Source: Rhizobium sp. Leaf262 (GTDB taxonomy: Bacteria > Pseudomonadota > Alphaproteobacteria > Rhizobiales > Rhizobiaceae). From it: DNA of 64,000 nucleotides. Below are positions 19,468 through 28,678 of this stretch, one piece after another (the first letter of the stretch is position 1; each line of letters starts with the position of its first letter). The notes under the pieces were generated by a model. It did not search any database, had not been told where the DNA came from, and saw only the letters and a list, made by a program, of their open reading frames with translations. A program made the position numbers and the translations under genes. The stretch lies in the NCBI RefSeq assembly GCF_001422245.1, contig NZ_LMMM01000002.1, positions 855 through 64,854 of the forward strand. The letters run 5' to 3'.

Positions 19468-20733
19468 CTATCCTTCGCTCGACATGACCACGCAGGAATA
19501 GGACTGCGCCTTCAAATCCTTGCAGGCGGAGAGGGCGGCTGCCTGGCTGTCGAAGCCGGTGAAGCGCGCGCGGTAGAGCGTGGCGGCGCCGCTTCGAACC
19601 GCTTCGGTATAGGGCGCGATGCTGGCATAGCTGGATGAGATGGCTGGGCGCGCGTTCTTCAAAAGCGAAAGTGCTGCTGCCTGGCTGTCTGCTGCGGCGA
19701 TCTGCACTTCCCACGCGCTGCGTTCGGAATTGGTGGCGGGAACAGCCGAGGTCTTGATCATATCCGGCATGACATTGTGGGCGGAGGCGATCTGCATGGC
19801 GACAGGGTCTTTGCGCTCGGCAAACATGGGCAGAGGCACGCTGGCTGGGGCGACATCGAATGTGCGGCTGGTGCTGGCGCTGGCAATCAGCTGCTGGCTG
19901 CTGCGTCCTCTGGATGCCTTGGGCAGGGTTCTATCCAGCAGAGCGACCATCTGATTGTCGCGACTGCGGGAGGTCTTGCCGCCCAGCACGACGCCGACGA
20001 CGCTGCGGCCATTGTGGTTGACGGCGCTGACGAGGTTGAAGCCGGAGGCGTTGGTATAACCGGTCTTGATGCCGTCAACACCCTGATAGCGGCTGAGAAG
20101 CCTGTTGTGGCCGCTGATCGTCTTTCCACGGAACTTGAAGGACCGGGTGGCAAAGAGTTTGTATTCCTTGGGATAATCCCGCTGAAGGGCTAGGCCGAGC
20201 TTGGCCATGTCTCGGGCTGTGGTGAGCTGTGCCTTGTTGGGCAGGCCGGAAGCGTTGCGGAAAACGGTGCTCGTCATGCCCAACTGGCGGGCCTTGCGGG
20301 TCATCATCTGCGCAAACCCGGCCTGTGAGCCACCCAAGTGATCGCCCATGCCCTCGGCCATGTCGTTGGCGGATTTGACGATCATGCCATAGACGGCTTC
20401 GCGAACCGTGAAGGTGGTGCCCGCCTTGACCCAGAGCTTGGAAGGAATGACCGCTGCGCCACGCTTGGACATGGTAATGCGCTGGTTCCAGGTCAGGCGG
20501 CCATCATGCAGCGCCTCAAAAACGAGGTAAAGCGTCATCATTTTCGTCAGTGAGGCCGGATAGTTTTTTGTGTCGGCATTCTCGGAATCCAGCACTTTCC
20601 CCGTGTTGGCATCCATCACGAAATGCGCATAGCCCGCCTGCGCCGGAGACGCGTGCAGGGAAAGGACCGCGCAGAGGAAGGCCAAAGCAAAAAACCACGC
20701 TCCGGCCATACCCCGTCTGATCGTTCCCAACAT
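19468..20733 (-). CDS. D-alanyl-D-alanine carboxypeptidase with C-terminal SPOR domain
   Basis: 421 aa. Signal peptide (cleavage near SPAQA|GY), then the peptidase S11 domain with the S-x-x-K motif in PASLTKMM, SAND in VKSANDMAEG, and KTG in GIKTGYTNASG. The last ~80 residues (EVQIAAADSQAAALSLLK ... SYSCVVM) form a SPOR domain that binds denuded glycan at the division septum. It trims the pentapeptide of peptidoglycan in the periplasm. It converges with the phosphoesterase gene, with a 6-bp gap. Confidence 0.93.
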   Translation of the reverse strand: MLGTIRRGMAGAWFFALAFLCAVLSLHASPAQAGYAHFVMDANTGKVLDSENADTKNYPASLTKMMTLYLVFEALHDGRLTWNQRITMSKRGAAVIPSKLWVKAGTTFTVREAVYGMIVKSANDMAEGMGDHLGGSQAGFAQMMTRKARQLGMTSTVFRNASGLPNKAQLTTARDMAKLGLALQRDYPKEYKLFATRSFKFRGKTISGHNRLLSRYQGVDGIKTGYTNASGFNLVSAVNHNGRSVVGVVLGGKTSRSRDNQMVALLDRTLPKASRGRSSQQLIASASTSRTFDVAPASVPLPMFAERKDPVAMQIASAHNVMPDMIKTSAVPATNSERSAWEVQIAAADSQAAALSLLKNARPAISSSYASIAPYTEAVRSGAATLYRARFTGFDSQAAALSACKDLKAQSYSCVVMSSEG

Positions 20734-20871
20734 GTTTTACCCCTTATCCGTCCATTCGCCGCTGCCAAAATGACTGAAACTTTCCGGCAACAAAACCAGT
20801 CAAACTTTAAAGACCGCTTTCATCCTTAATTAAGTATGAAAATCGACCCTCATTGGTGGCGGGTTATTTTC

Positions 20872-20900
20872 TTGAAAAGAAACCGACCGTCCGGTATGTA
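20872..20900 (+). promoter_or_regulatory. Promoter with a TetR-type operator between -35 and -10
   Basis: A -35-like TTGAAA (20872-20877) and a -10-like TATGTA (20895-20900) are 17 bp apart. Between them lies ACCGACCGTCCGGT (20882-20895), an imperfect palindrome ACCG-nn-CG-nn-CGGT of the type bound by many TetR-family repressors. The position would block RNA polymerase, giving autoregulation of the tetR-SMR operon. Confidence 0.6.
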
Positions 20901-20907
20901 TTCAGTT

Positions 20908-21480
20908 ATGGATATGTTGACGGAACGTAAAAAGCAGCCGGATGTCGTGCGCCGGAATTTGATGGACTGCGCTGCCAGACTGGCGGCTGAGCAGGGGTTC
21001 TCGGCTGTCTCCGTTCAGGCCGTTGCTTCCGCTGCCGGCGTGACGAAAGGCGGGCTGTTCCATCATTTCGCGTCCAAGCAGGCGCTGCTGGAAGCCGTGC
21101 TTGGCGACCTTTTGGCCAAGCTGGATGAGGATATCGATGCCCTGATCTCACAGGATTGTGAGGACTATGGCTGCTTCACGCGGGCCTATATAAACGCCTT
21201 TTTTGCCGATCGGGGCCGTGAATCCTACGCGCAGTGGTCGGCCATATCGGTTGCGCTCATCAGCGAACCATCGCTGCGGCAGCTGTGGGAAAGCTGGTTC
21301 AGCGGTCGCCTGACACGCCACAAAAAGACGGACGATCACCTTAATCTCGAACTTGTCCGGCTCGCCATTGACGGTCTCTGGCTTGCGGATCTGGTCAGCG
21401 AAAAGGGCCATGCCGGCGGCAACAGATCGGCACTTCACAAGCAGCTTCTCAAAGCCGCGCAAAAGGAACATGACACATGA
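20908..21480 (+). CDS. TetR/AcrR family transcriptional regulator
   Basis: About 190 aa if started at the ATG 20908 (or 20914). The 5' codons of the longest frame (from 20836) lie upstream of the predicted promoter, so they are not likely to be translated. The HTH is in the N-terminal third: GFSAVSVQAVASAAGVTKGGLFHHFASKQALL. The C-terminal ligand domain is of the type seen with small efflux pumps. It overlaps the SMR gene by 4 bp (ATGA), so it most likely represses the pair and is released by a toxic cation. The predicted transcription start is close to the first ATG, hinting at a very short leader. Confidence 0.9.
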   Translation: MDMLTERKKQPDVVRRNLMDCAARLAAEQGFSAVSVQAVASAAGVTKGGLFHHFASKQALLEAVLGDLLAKLDEDIDALISQDCEDYGCFTRAYINAFFADRGRESYAQWSAISVALISEPSLRQLWESWFSGRLTRHKKTDDHLNLELVRLAIDGLWLADLVSEKGHAGGNRSALHKQLLKAAQKEHDT

Positions 21481-21821
21481 ACGGCGTTACCCTGACCTAT
21501 GCGGCACTTGTCGCAGCCATTGTCTGCGAAGTCATCGGCACGTCATTCTTGCAGCAATCCCAACAGTTCACCCGGTGGGTGCCGACGCTTCTGATGGCGG
21601 TCTTTTACGGTGCAGCCTTTTATCTGCTGTCGATTACCCTGCGGACAATTCCTGTCGGCGTAGCCTATGCCATCTGGAGCGGGCTTGGCATCGTGCTGAT
21701 TTCAGCGGTGGGTTACGTCTTCTTCCGCCAGACGCTGGACCTCGCCGCGATGATCGGCCTTGGGCTGATTATCGCGGGTGTCGTGGTCGTAAATCTGTTT
21801 TCGAAGACCGTGGGGCACTAA
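21477..21821 (+). CDS. SMR-family multidrug efflux protein (EmrE-like)
   Basis: 114 aa with four hydrophobic helices. The essential Glu of helix 1 is in AAIVCEVIGTSFL, and the family's YAIWSGLGIVLI block is in helix 3. SMR dimers exchange protons for quaternary ammonium or other lipophilic cations across the inner membrane. Translationally coupled to the TetR gene upstream. It converges with lldD. Confidence 0.93.
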   Translation: MNGVTLTYAALVAAIVCEVIGTSFLQQSQQFTRWVPTLLMAVFYGAAFYLLSITLRTIPVGVAYAIWSGLGIVLISAVGYVFFRQTLDLAAMIGLGLIIAGVVVVNLFSKTVGH

Positions 21822-21836
21822 AGAGCCACTTGGCCC

Positions 21837-22973
21837 TCAGCGCACCAGAATGCTGTGATCCACCTCTGTTAGCAAACGCTTGCCGCACAAGGCCATGGTG
21901 ATGTCCATTTCCTTGCGGATGATTTCCAGCGCGGTGGTCACACCCTGCTTGCCGCCCGCGCCGAGACCATAAAGGAATGGGCGGCCGATATATGTGCCTT
22001 TTGCGCCGAGCGCGATGGCTTTCAGAACATCCTGCCCTGAGCGAATGCCACCATCCAGATGGACTTCGATCTTGTCGCCAACGGCGTCGACAATCTTCGG
22101 CAGGATTTCGATGGAAGACAGAGCACCGTCGAGTTGGCGTCCACCATGGTTGGAAACGATGATGGCGTCCGCACCGGTTCCCGCGGCAGCGATGGCATCT
22201 TCCTCATCCAGAATACCCTTGAGGATCAGCTTGCCGCCCCAGCGTTCCTTGATCCACTCAACATCTTTCCATGAGAGGCGCGGATCGAACTGTTCCGCCG
22301 TCCATGAGGAGAGCGACGACAGGTCGGAGACGTTCTTGGCGTGGCCTACGATGTTGCCAAAGCTGCGGCGCTTGGTGCGCAACATGTCGAGGCACCATTG
22401 CGGGCGCGTCGCCATCTGCCAAATATGCTTGGGTGTGAATTTCGGCGGGGCCGAAAGCCCGTTGCGCAGATCCTTGTGTCGCTGACCGAGAATCTGAAGG
22501 TCCAGCGTCAAAACCAGCGCCGAGCATTTCGCCGCCTTGGCGCGGTCGATCAGATTGTTGACGAAGTCACGGTCCTTCATCACGTAGAGCTGGAACCAGA
22601 AGGGGCGGGAGGTGACGGAGGCGACATCTTCGATGGAACAGATGCTCATGGTCGACAGCGTAAAGGGAACGCCGAATTCTTCCGCCGCCTTGGCCGCCAG
22701 CATCTCGCCATCCGCATGCTGCATGCCGGTAAGACCAGTGGGGGAGAGCGCGACAGGCATCGAAACCTTCTCGCCAATCATCTGGGTTTCCAGCGACCTG
22801 TTCGTCATGTCTACCAGCACACGCTGCCGCAGTTTTATCTTGGCAAAGTCGTCTTCGTTGGCGCGGTAGGTGCTCTCTGTCCATGCGCCACTGTCTGCGT
22901 AATCGAAGAACATTTTGGGCACACGGGATTTCGCCTGTTTCTTCAAGTCAGCAATGGTCAGTGCTTTGCTCAT
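21837..22973 (-). CDS. lldD: FMN-dependent L-lactate dehydrogenase (alpha-hydroxy acid dehydrogenase)
   Basis: 378 aa. FMN alpha-hydroxy acid dehydrogenase family: N-terminal FFDYADSGAWTEST, PVALSPTGLTGMQHADGE, TLSTMSICSIEDVA, FQLYVMKDR, LTLDLQILGQRHKD, and the active-site SNHGGRQLDGA (catalytic His) followed by DGGIRSGQDVLKAIALGA. It oxidises L-lactate to pyruvate and passes electrons to quinone. It stands alone; no lactate permease or LldR is next to it. The homologous mandelate or glycolate enzymes are less likely alternatives. Confidence 0.9.
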   Translation of the reverse strand: MSKALTIADLKKQAKSRVPKMFFDYADSGAWTESTYRANEDDFAKIKLRQRVLVDMTNRSLETQMIGEKVSMPVALSPTGLTGMQHADGEMLAAKAAEEFGVPFTLSTMSICSIEDVASVTSRPFWFQLYVMKDRDFVNNLIDRAKAAKCSALVLTLDLQILGQRHKDLRNGLSAPPKFTPKHIWQMATRPQWCLDMLRTKRRSFGNIVGHAKNVSDLSSLSSWTAEQFDPRLSWKDVEWIKERWGGKLILKGILDEEDAIAAAGTGADAIIVSNHGGRQLDGALSSIEILPKIVDAVGDKIEVHLDGGIRSGQDVLKAIALGAKGTYIGRPFLYGLGAGGKQGVTTALEIIRKEMDITMALCGKRLLTEVDHSILVR

Positions 22974-23225
22974 GGATGAAACCTTCAGATTTGAATAACA
23001 TCTTCACCTACCATGAGCCTGTCCATTGTGACATCTGAATTTATGGAAAAAGCTCAATCACTCGGGATCGGAACGGCACTCCATCAAAACGGCTATGCGT
23101 GGCCGAGGCAAAGATAGGCTCCACAACACGGCTTCGTCACGAAATCGCCTTTTACGTGCTATGAATATGAAAATCGGAAATTGCACTACCGCAGATGGAT
23201 ATATTCAAAATCACCGTGATCGGAG

Positions 23226-23750
23226 TTGCACATAATACTGTTGAATTTCTGGCCTGCCCACCTTCTTGACCGTGTTGGCCATGTTTCGCTTCTGATTGTT
23301 GCAGGACAAAGTGAGGCCCAGCAAACCTATGTCAGTTGGTGGCCTGGAAAAAATGACGGGAGCAAAGAACTGGGGGTACCCGTCCAGCCATACACCTATG
23401 ATCAGGATGTGGTCGCTGAAAGTGGGCCTCCTTCTGGCCGGGTCTCGATATCCGGTCTTGATGAAGCGCGAATGAAACGAACCTGGCAAGCCTTGCTGGC
23501 AAAGAAAACGCGCTATTATCTGTTGCGCAGGAATTGCGCATGGACAGTCAAAGTGGTGCTCAATGCGGGAACGGGGTTGGATATGGCATCGATCACGGCG
23601 GATTATCTGAATTCGCGGGTTGCCATGGGCGTTTGGACACCGAGGACCGTATTTGAATATGCCAGCCGGCTGAAGAGCAGTCACAGCGATGTACGGCAGA
23701 CGCGGTTCGACAGGGCTACGAACAGCCCTTCCGGCCTTTTCGCCAGCTGA
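23226..23750 (+). CDS. Unrecognised protein with a papain-like His/Cys motif pair
   Basis: About 174 aa from a TTG at 23226 (TTG at 23241 is the alternative; an in-frame stop at 23217 prevents a longer form). No signal peptide. Two blocks stand out: a conserved-looking His in DRVGHVSLLI followed by YVSWWPGK, and a Cys in RYYLLRRNCAWTVKVVL. The order GH...SWWP...NC recalls permuted papain/NlpC-like proteins, in which His comes before Cys, but I cannot name a family. It stands alone between lldD and a chemotaxis gene. An overlapping short frame from ATG 23195 stops after 24 codons, so a 5' frameshift is possible. Confidence 0.6.
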   Translation: MHIILLNFWPAHLLDRVGHVSLLIVAGQSEAQQTYVSWWPGKNDGSKELGVPVQPYTYDQDVVAESGPPSGRVSISGLDEARMKRTWQALLAKKTRYYLLRRNCAWTVKVVLNAGTGLDMASITADYLNSRVAMGVWTPRTVFEYASRLKSSHSDVRQTRFDRATNSPSGLFAS

Positions 23751-23767
23751 TCATCCACCAGCGCCAA

Positions 23768-23793
23768 TAAAATGGGCGGCAAAAGCCGCCCAT
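23768..23793 (-). terminator. Terminator after the chemotaxis receptor gene
   Basis: Perfect 9-bp stem ATGGGCGGC / GCCGCCCAT (23772-23780, 23785-23793) with a 4-nt loop. Read on the minus strand it is followed by TTTTATT, so it ends the receptor transcript; it may also slow the converging unit. Confidence 0.85.
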
Positions 23794-23818
23794 CGCATTC
23801 TTTGTGGAGTTCGGTTTA

Positions 23819-25774
23819 TCAGAACTCTTCCCACGTATCCTGCGCAACCGCCGCTGCAGAACCGCCACCAAATGCGCCTGCGATCTTGCGACCCAATGCG
23901 CGGGCCGGAGACGGTGCTGGTCTGGATGTGTTGGACGCAGCTCTGACCGGTGCCGCTGTCGGCGTTGCCCGGCTTGCGCCTTCGCCTTGACCGAGATTGA
24001 AGCGCGACAGCAGCTGGTTGAGCGAAGCCGCTTCCTTGGCAAGGCTATGGCTGGCGGCTGTCGATTGCTCGACCATGGCTGCGTTCTGCTGCGTGCCCTG
24101 ATCCATCGTGTTGACGGCGGTGTTGATTTCCTGAAGGCCAACCGACTGCTCCCGCGACGATTCCACGATCGCGGTAATATGACGGTTGATTTCCTGCACT
24201 TCCGAAACGATGACTTCGAGCGCCTTGCCGGTTTCGCCAACCAGTGTCACGCCCGAGCGAACATGTTCGCCGGAGGTGGTGATGAGGGCCTTGATTTCCT
24301 TGGCAGCCTTTGCCGAACGCTGTGCCAGTTCGCGCACTTCCTGTGCAACGACCGCAAAGCCCTTGCCCGCTTCACCCGCACGCGCCGCTTCCACACCTGC
24401 GTTGAGGGCCAGAAGGTTGGTCTGGAAGGCGATTTCATCGATGACGGAGATGATGTTGGTGATTTCGCCGGACGAGCGTTCGATCTCGTTCATGGCGGTC
24501 ACGGCCTGACGCACGACTGCGCCTGACTTTTCTGCGCCATCACGGGCCTTGGCAACCAGATGGCCGACTTCTTCAGCGCGGTTGCTGCTGTCCTTTACCG
24601 TGGTGGTGATCTCTTCCAGAGCGGCGGCTGTTTCTTCGACCGAGGCTGCCTGCTGCTCCGTGCGCTTGGAGAGATCATCGGCGGCAGAGCGGATTTCGTT
24701 GGCGCCGGCATCGATGCCCCGGGCGTTCTGACCAACGGCGCGCAGAGCGTCATTGAGGTTGCTCACCGAGCCGTTGAAGTTCGAACGCAATGTGTCGAGA
24801 TGGGCAACAAAGGGTGTGTCGATGCGGTAGGCAACATCGCCTTCTGCAAGGCGCCCGAGGCCCTTTGCAAGGTGATCGACAGCAAATTGAATGTCTTCCG
24901 CGTCTCTGGCCTTTTGCGTTTCGCGTTCCAGACGGTCTTTTTCGGACATGCTGCGGGTGGCATTTGCCTCGGCTTCGAGACGGCTGGCTTCCAGCGCATT
25001 GTCGCGGAACACGGAAACGGCCTTTGCCATTTCTCCGACTTCATCCTTGCGCTCCTGTCCCTCTACAGGTGCGGATGTCTGACCTTGGGCCAGTGAAATC
25101 ATGCGTTCGCGCAAGTTGGCGATCGGTGTAGTGATGCCCTTGGCGGCCACGATGAGTGCGGCAATGATGCCCAGCGCGAATGCGATGCCGACGACGGTCA
25201 GAGACGTCAAAATCGTTGAGCTTGTCTGATCGGTGAGCGCATTGCTTTTGTTCACGACGGACTTTGCAATGTCGTCAAGTTCGGCGGCCGTATCCTTCGT
25301 TAAAGGCAGGATCAAAGCATCCGCCTTGGCCAGGGCCGCCGCGGCTTCGACGTCCTGATCGACTTTACCAAACTGAACTGCCTGATCGGTCAAGGCGATA
25401 ATGTCTTTCGCTCTCGCCACGAGCGCGTCAATGTCACCGCTTTCGCTGGGCAGAAGCGTTTTCACCCGTTGAAATCGCTCAAAAAGCTTTGTCTTGCTGT
25501 CCTCATAAAACGCCGACGCGGCTTGAAGACGAGGGTCCTGCTTTGGATATGCAACGATTTGGTATGCGCCGTAAGCTGAGGCAACGAGATTTCGGTTGGC
25601 TCGGGCCATTTCGACAGTTGCGACGTTATCTTTCGCTATGAAGTCTGCGTAGCTGTCATTGGTGGCTTTGTAGCTGTTCGAGATGAACGCAGTCGCACCA
25701 ACGCCGACGACGCAAAGGGGAACGATCAGCGACAGGATTTTCGTGCGAATACTCGCATTTTTAAGAAATGACAT
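23819..25774 (-). CDS. Methyl-accepting chemotaxis protein
   Basis: 651 aa from the ATG at 25774 (GAGG 5 nt upstream; the 10-codon longer form has no such site). Order: TM1 (about 10-30), periplasmic helical sensor domain (~30-185), TM2 (~190-215), HAMP ([19 protein letters not shown]) and a second HAMP-like segment near 300-330, then the signalling hairpin with [39 protein letters not shown] tip. The C-terminus ends in DTWEEF, an xWxxF-like tether for CheR/CheB. The ligand is unknown; the sensor has the all-helical four-bundle look. Confidence 0.94.
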   Translation of the reverse strand: MSFLKNASIRTKILSLIVPLCVVGVGATAFISNSYKATNDSYADFIAKDNVATVEMARANRNLVASAYGAYQIVAYPKQDPRLQAASAFYEDSKTKLFERFQRVKTLLPSESGDIDALVARAKDIIALTDQAVQFGKVDQDVEAAAALAKADALILPLTKDTAAELDDIAKSVVNKSNALTDQTSSTILTSLTVVGIAFALGIIAALIVAAKGITTPIANLRERMISLAQGQTSAPVEGQERKDEVGEMAKAVSVFRDNALEASRLEAEANATRSMSEKDRLERETQKARDAEDIQFAVDHLAKGLGRLAEGDVAYRIDTPFVAHLDTLRSNFNGSVSNLNDALRAVGQNARGIDAGANEIRSAADDLSKRTEQQAASVEETAAALEEITTTVKDSSNRAEEVGHLVAKARDGAEKSGAVVRQAVTAMNEIERSSGEITNIISVIDEIAFQTNLLALNAGVEAARAGEAGKGFAVVAQEVRELAQRSAKAAKEIKALITTSGEHVRSGVTLVGETGKALEVIVSEVQEINRHITAIVESSREQSVGLQEINTAVNTMDQGTQQNAAMVEQSTAASHSLAKEAASLNQLLSRFNLGQGEGASRATPTAAPVRAASNTSRPAPSPARALGRKIAGAFGGGSAAAVAQDTWEEF

Positions 25775-25911
25775 TTTTCCTCGCGGTGAATTTGCTGCGA
25801 ACACAAGGCGTCCAAAGGCGCAACAGCGGGAGGGGCGATTGAGCAGCCTTTTTTTGAGACAGCGTATAGTTCGGAGAAAATGAAAGGTGCATGACAGACG
25901 GAGGTGCCGTC

Positions 25912-25962
25912 ATGGCAACCAAAAAGAAGACTTCTGTCCAAAGAAGAATTAGAGCTTTATAG
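25912..25962 (+). CDS. Possible 16-codon basic peptide
   Basis: A strong GGAGGTG lies 5-6 nt before an ATG that opens a 16-codon frame ending in TAG: MATKKKTSVQRRIRAL, 6 of 16 residues Lys or Arg. A small hairpin GACGG-aggtg-CCGTC covers the Shine-Dalgarno. The DNA after it is very AT-rich (25963-26035). It could be a leader peptide, a true small protein, or chance; nothing follows it on the plus strand. Confidence 0.25.
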   Translation: MATKKKTSVQRRIRAL

Positions 25963-26025
25963 TTTAAATATAATTAAATTTACTTATGTTGTTTTAGTAT
26001 AGATAAGAAAGCTTATTCTAATAAA

Positions 26026-27333
26026 CTAAATAATACTTTTGATTGCCGAACCCGCAATATAAGTTTCAACCACTGTGCGGTCATCTCCCATCGTCAGCAT
26101 CAGGAAAAGCTCTTCCGTCAGACTGGTGACGACTTCCATCTTAAGTGCCATTGCGGGCGTGGATGCTGCATTTAGCACGGTAATATCCGCATCCGTGCCA
26201 GCTTCCAGAGTGCCGATGCGATCAACCATGGATAGAGCTTCGGCATTGCCGCGGGTCATCAGGTACCAGCTTTCCAGCGGGTTCAAACGTTCTCCCAGCA
26301 GTTGCTGAATTTTGTAGGCTTCGTCCATGGTGCGCAGCATGGAATAGCTCGACCCGCCGCCGATATCGGTGGCGACAGCGATACGAACAGGCTTTTCACG
26401 CCGTTGCAGCTTCTTCATCGGGAACAGGCCGGAGCCGATGAACAGGTTGGAGGTGGGGCAATGCACGGCCACCGCGCCGGTTTCCGAGAGCACATCGGCT
26501 TCACGATCCGACAGGTGGATGGCGTGGCCCAGCAGGGTCTTTTTGCCCATCAGGCCGTAACGGACATAGATATCCGTGTAGTCGATGGCCTCTGGATAAA
26601 GCTCGCAGGTGTATTTGATCTCGTCCAGATTTTCGGAGAGGTGCGTCTGGATGAAGAGAGCGGGAAACTCCAGCGCCAGAGCCTGTGCTGCTTCCATCTG
26701 CTTTGGTGTCGAGGTGATGGCAAAGCGCGGCGTGATGGCAACGTGGTTGCGGCCTTTGCCGTGCCAGTCGGCAATGACCTGCCGGGTTTCATCGTAACCA
26801 AGCTCCGGCGTATCCAGCAGCCTTTGTGGCGCGTTGCGGTCCATCATGACCTTGCCGCCCACCATCAGCATATTGCGCTTCATGGCTTCGGCAAAAAAGG
26901 CATCTGCGGAGGTCTTGTGGACAGAGCAATAGGCCGCTGCCGTGGTGGTGCCGTGGCGGATCAGCTCATCATAGAAATGGGTGGCTATGCGCTGCGCATG
27001 CGCGCTTTCCACGAAACGGCATTCCTCCGGGAAGGTGTATGTATTGAGCCATTCCAGAAGATTGGCGGCATAGGAGCCGATGACCTGCATCTGTGGAAAA
27101 TGCATGTGCAAATCGATGAGGCCGGGCACGATGAGGTGAGGGCGGTGGTCCTTTTCCTCGATGTCTTCAGGCGCTGACTTGCGGATATCCGTATAGTCGC
27201 CAATGGCGCTGATCTTGCCGTTTTCCAACAGCAGACCGCCGTCTTCGATGTAGAGGTAACTGGCCGTATCGTCGATTGAGAGCGGCGCGCGGTTGAAGCT
27301 TAGAAGTCGTCCGCGCAGCAGAAGCATGCTCAT
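26026..27333 (-). CDS. guaD: Guanine deaminase
   Basis: 435 aa, the family's usual length. Amidohydrolase motifs: VPGLIDLHMHFPQ (HxH pair), the FIQTHLSENLDEI block, LGHAIHLSDREAD, and ATDIGGGSSYSMLRTMDEAY. It deaminates guanine to xanthine, the substrate of XdhAB encoded upstream in the same direction. Start overlaps the puuD stop by 4 bp. It is the last gene of the purine operon and is followed by an AT-rich stretch. Confidence 0.95.
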   Translation of the reverse strand: MSMLLLRGRLLSFNRAPLSIDDTASYLYIEDGGLLLENGKISAIGDYTDIRKSAPEDIEEKDHRPHLIVPGLIDLHMHFPQMQVIGSYAANLLEWLNTYTFPEECRFVESAHAQRIATHFYDELIRHGTTTAAAYCSVHKTSADAFFAEAMKRNMLMVGGKVMMDRNAPQRLLDTPELGYDETRQVIADWHGKGRNHVAITPRFAITSTPKQMEAAQALALEFPALFIQTHLSENLDEIKYTCELYPEAIDYTDIYVRYGLMGKKTLLGHAIHLSDREADVLSETGAVAVHCPTSNLFIGSGLFPMKKLQRREKPVRIAVATDIGGGSSYSMLRTMDEAYKIQQLLGERLNPLESWYLMTRGNAEALSMVDRIGTLEAGTDADITVLNAASTPAMALKMEVVTSLTEELFLMLTMGDDRTVVETYIAGSAIKSII

Positions 27334-28577
27334 TCTGTTTTTCCTTGGGACATGGCGCTCTCATACCAAGCGGTCAGCACCTTGCGTTCTTGCGGCGTGA
27401 TCGCCGTGATGTTGCCGGGGGGCATCGCATGGCTGCGGCCTGCCTGTAAATAGATTTCCCGCGCATGCGAAGCAATTTGCGCATCGGTTTCCAGTTTGAC
27501 CGACTTCGGGGTGAAGGGCACGCCCTCCCACACCGGTTCTGCCGCATGGCACATGGAACAGCGGCTCTGCACCACATCGCGCGCCGAGGCGAAATGCACA
27601 TCGGCTGCGAAAAGCTGCTGCGTGGAGGAAAGCTTGGCTGCTTTTTCTTCCTGCTCGCCGGTCAACACCTTCGGCACGGTGGAAAGCCACATGATGACGA
27701 TGAAGATCAGCGCTGTGACCAGCCATGTCCATGTGGGTCTGCCCTTGCGGGCGTGGGTGGTGTTGAACCAGTGGCGGATGGTGACGCCCATCAGGAACAC
27801 CAGCGCCGCAATGATCCAGTTGAACTGCGTCGCAAAGGCCAGCGGATAATGGTTCGACAGCATGAAGAAGATGACGGGCAGGGTCAGGTAGTTGTTGTGC
27901 AGTGAGCGCTGCTTGGCGATGCGGCCATATTTCGGGTCCGGCGTGCGACCGGCGATGAGGTCGGCGACGACGATCTTCTGGTTGGGAATGATGATCATGA
28001 AGACATTGGCCGACATGATGGTGGCGGTAAACGCGCCCAGGTGCAGGAAGGCGGCGCGACCGGTGAAGATTTGCGTATAACCCCAGGCCATCGCTACCAG
28101 TGCGATGTAGAGCACCGCCATCAGGCCCCAGGTGTTATTGCCGATGGAGGATTTGCACAGCAGATCGTAAAACACCCAGCCGATGGCCAGCGACGCCAGC
28201 GACAGACAGATGGCCTGAAACTGCGTTAGTTCCAGCACGGAGTGATCGATGAGAAACAAATCCGCGCCGCCATAATAGACGACACAGAGCATGGCGAAAC
28301 CGGAGAGCCATGTGGCGTAGCTTTCCCATTTGAACCATGTCAGATGTTGCGGCATCGAGGCTGGCGCGACCAGATATTTCTGCACATGGTAGAAACCGCC
28401 GCCATGCACCTGCCACTCTTCGCCATAAACACCCGGCGGCATATTCGGGCGCTTCACCAGACCCAGATCCAGCGCGATGAAATAGAAGGACGAGCCAATC
28501 CAGGCAATGGCGGTGATGACGTGCACCCAGCGGACGGCAAAGGCCATCCATTCCCACGCAATGGCATATTCGTACAT
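27330..28577 (-). CDS. puuD: Membrane urate oxidase PuuD with C-terminal cytochrome c
   Basis: 415 aa from the ATG at 28577, with AGGGGA 6 nt upstream. The N-terminal ~300 residues form about eight membrane helices with many conserved His and Trp (AVRWVHVITAIAWIGSSFYF, PPGVYGEEWQVHGGGFYHVQKY). The C-terminal domain has a haem-binding C-x-x-C-H in QSRCSMCHAAEP and a later Met-containing segment (GRSHAMPPGNI). It oxidises urate to 5-hydroxyisourate and passes electrons to the respiratory chain instead of making peroxide. Translationally coupled to guaD. Confidence 0.95.
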   Translation of the reverse strand: MYEYAIAWEWMAFAVRWVHVITAIAWIGSSFYFIALDLGLVKRPNMPPGVYGEEWQVHGGGFYHVQKYLVAPASMPQHLTWFKWESYATWLSGFAMLCVVYYGGADLFLIDHSVLELTQFQAICLSLASLAIGWVFYDLLCKSSIGNNTWGLMAVLYIALVAMAWGYTQIFTGRAAFLHLGAFTATIMSANVFMIIIPNQKIVVADLIAGRTPDPKYGRIAKQRSLHNNYLTLPVIFFMLSNHYPLAFATQFNWIIAALVFLMGVTIRHWFNTTHARKGRPTWTWLVTALIFIVIMWLSTVPKVLTGEQEEKAAKLSSTQQLFAADVHFASARDVVQSRCSMCHAAEPVWEGVPFTPKSVKLETDAQIASHAREIYLQAGRSHAMPPGNITAITPQERKVLTAWYESAMSQGKTE

Positions 28578-28678
28578 TATGTTCCCCTGACGTTGCACTG
28601 CACTGTGCGAGAAATTCGACCGTCAGAAAAGAGGGAACCTGCGAAACCGACAGATTTGTTGAGGGTAAACAGTGGCCC

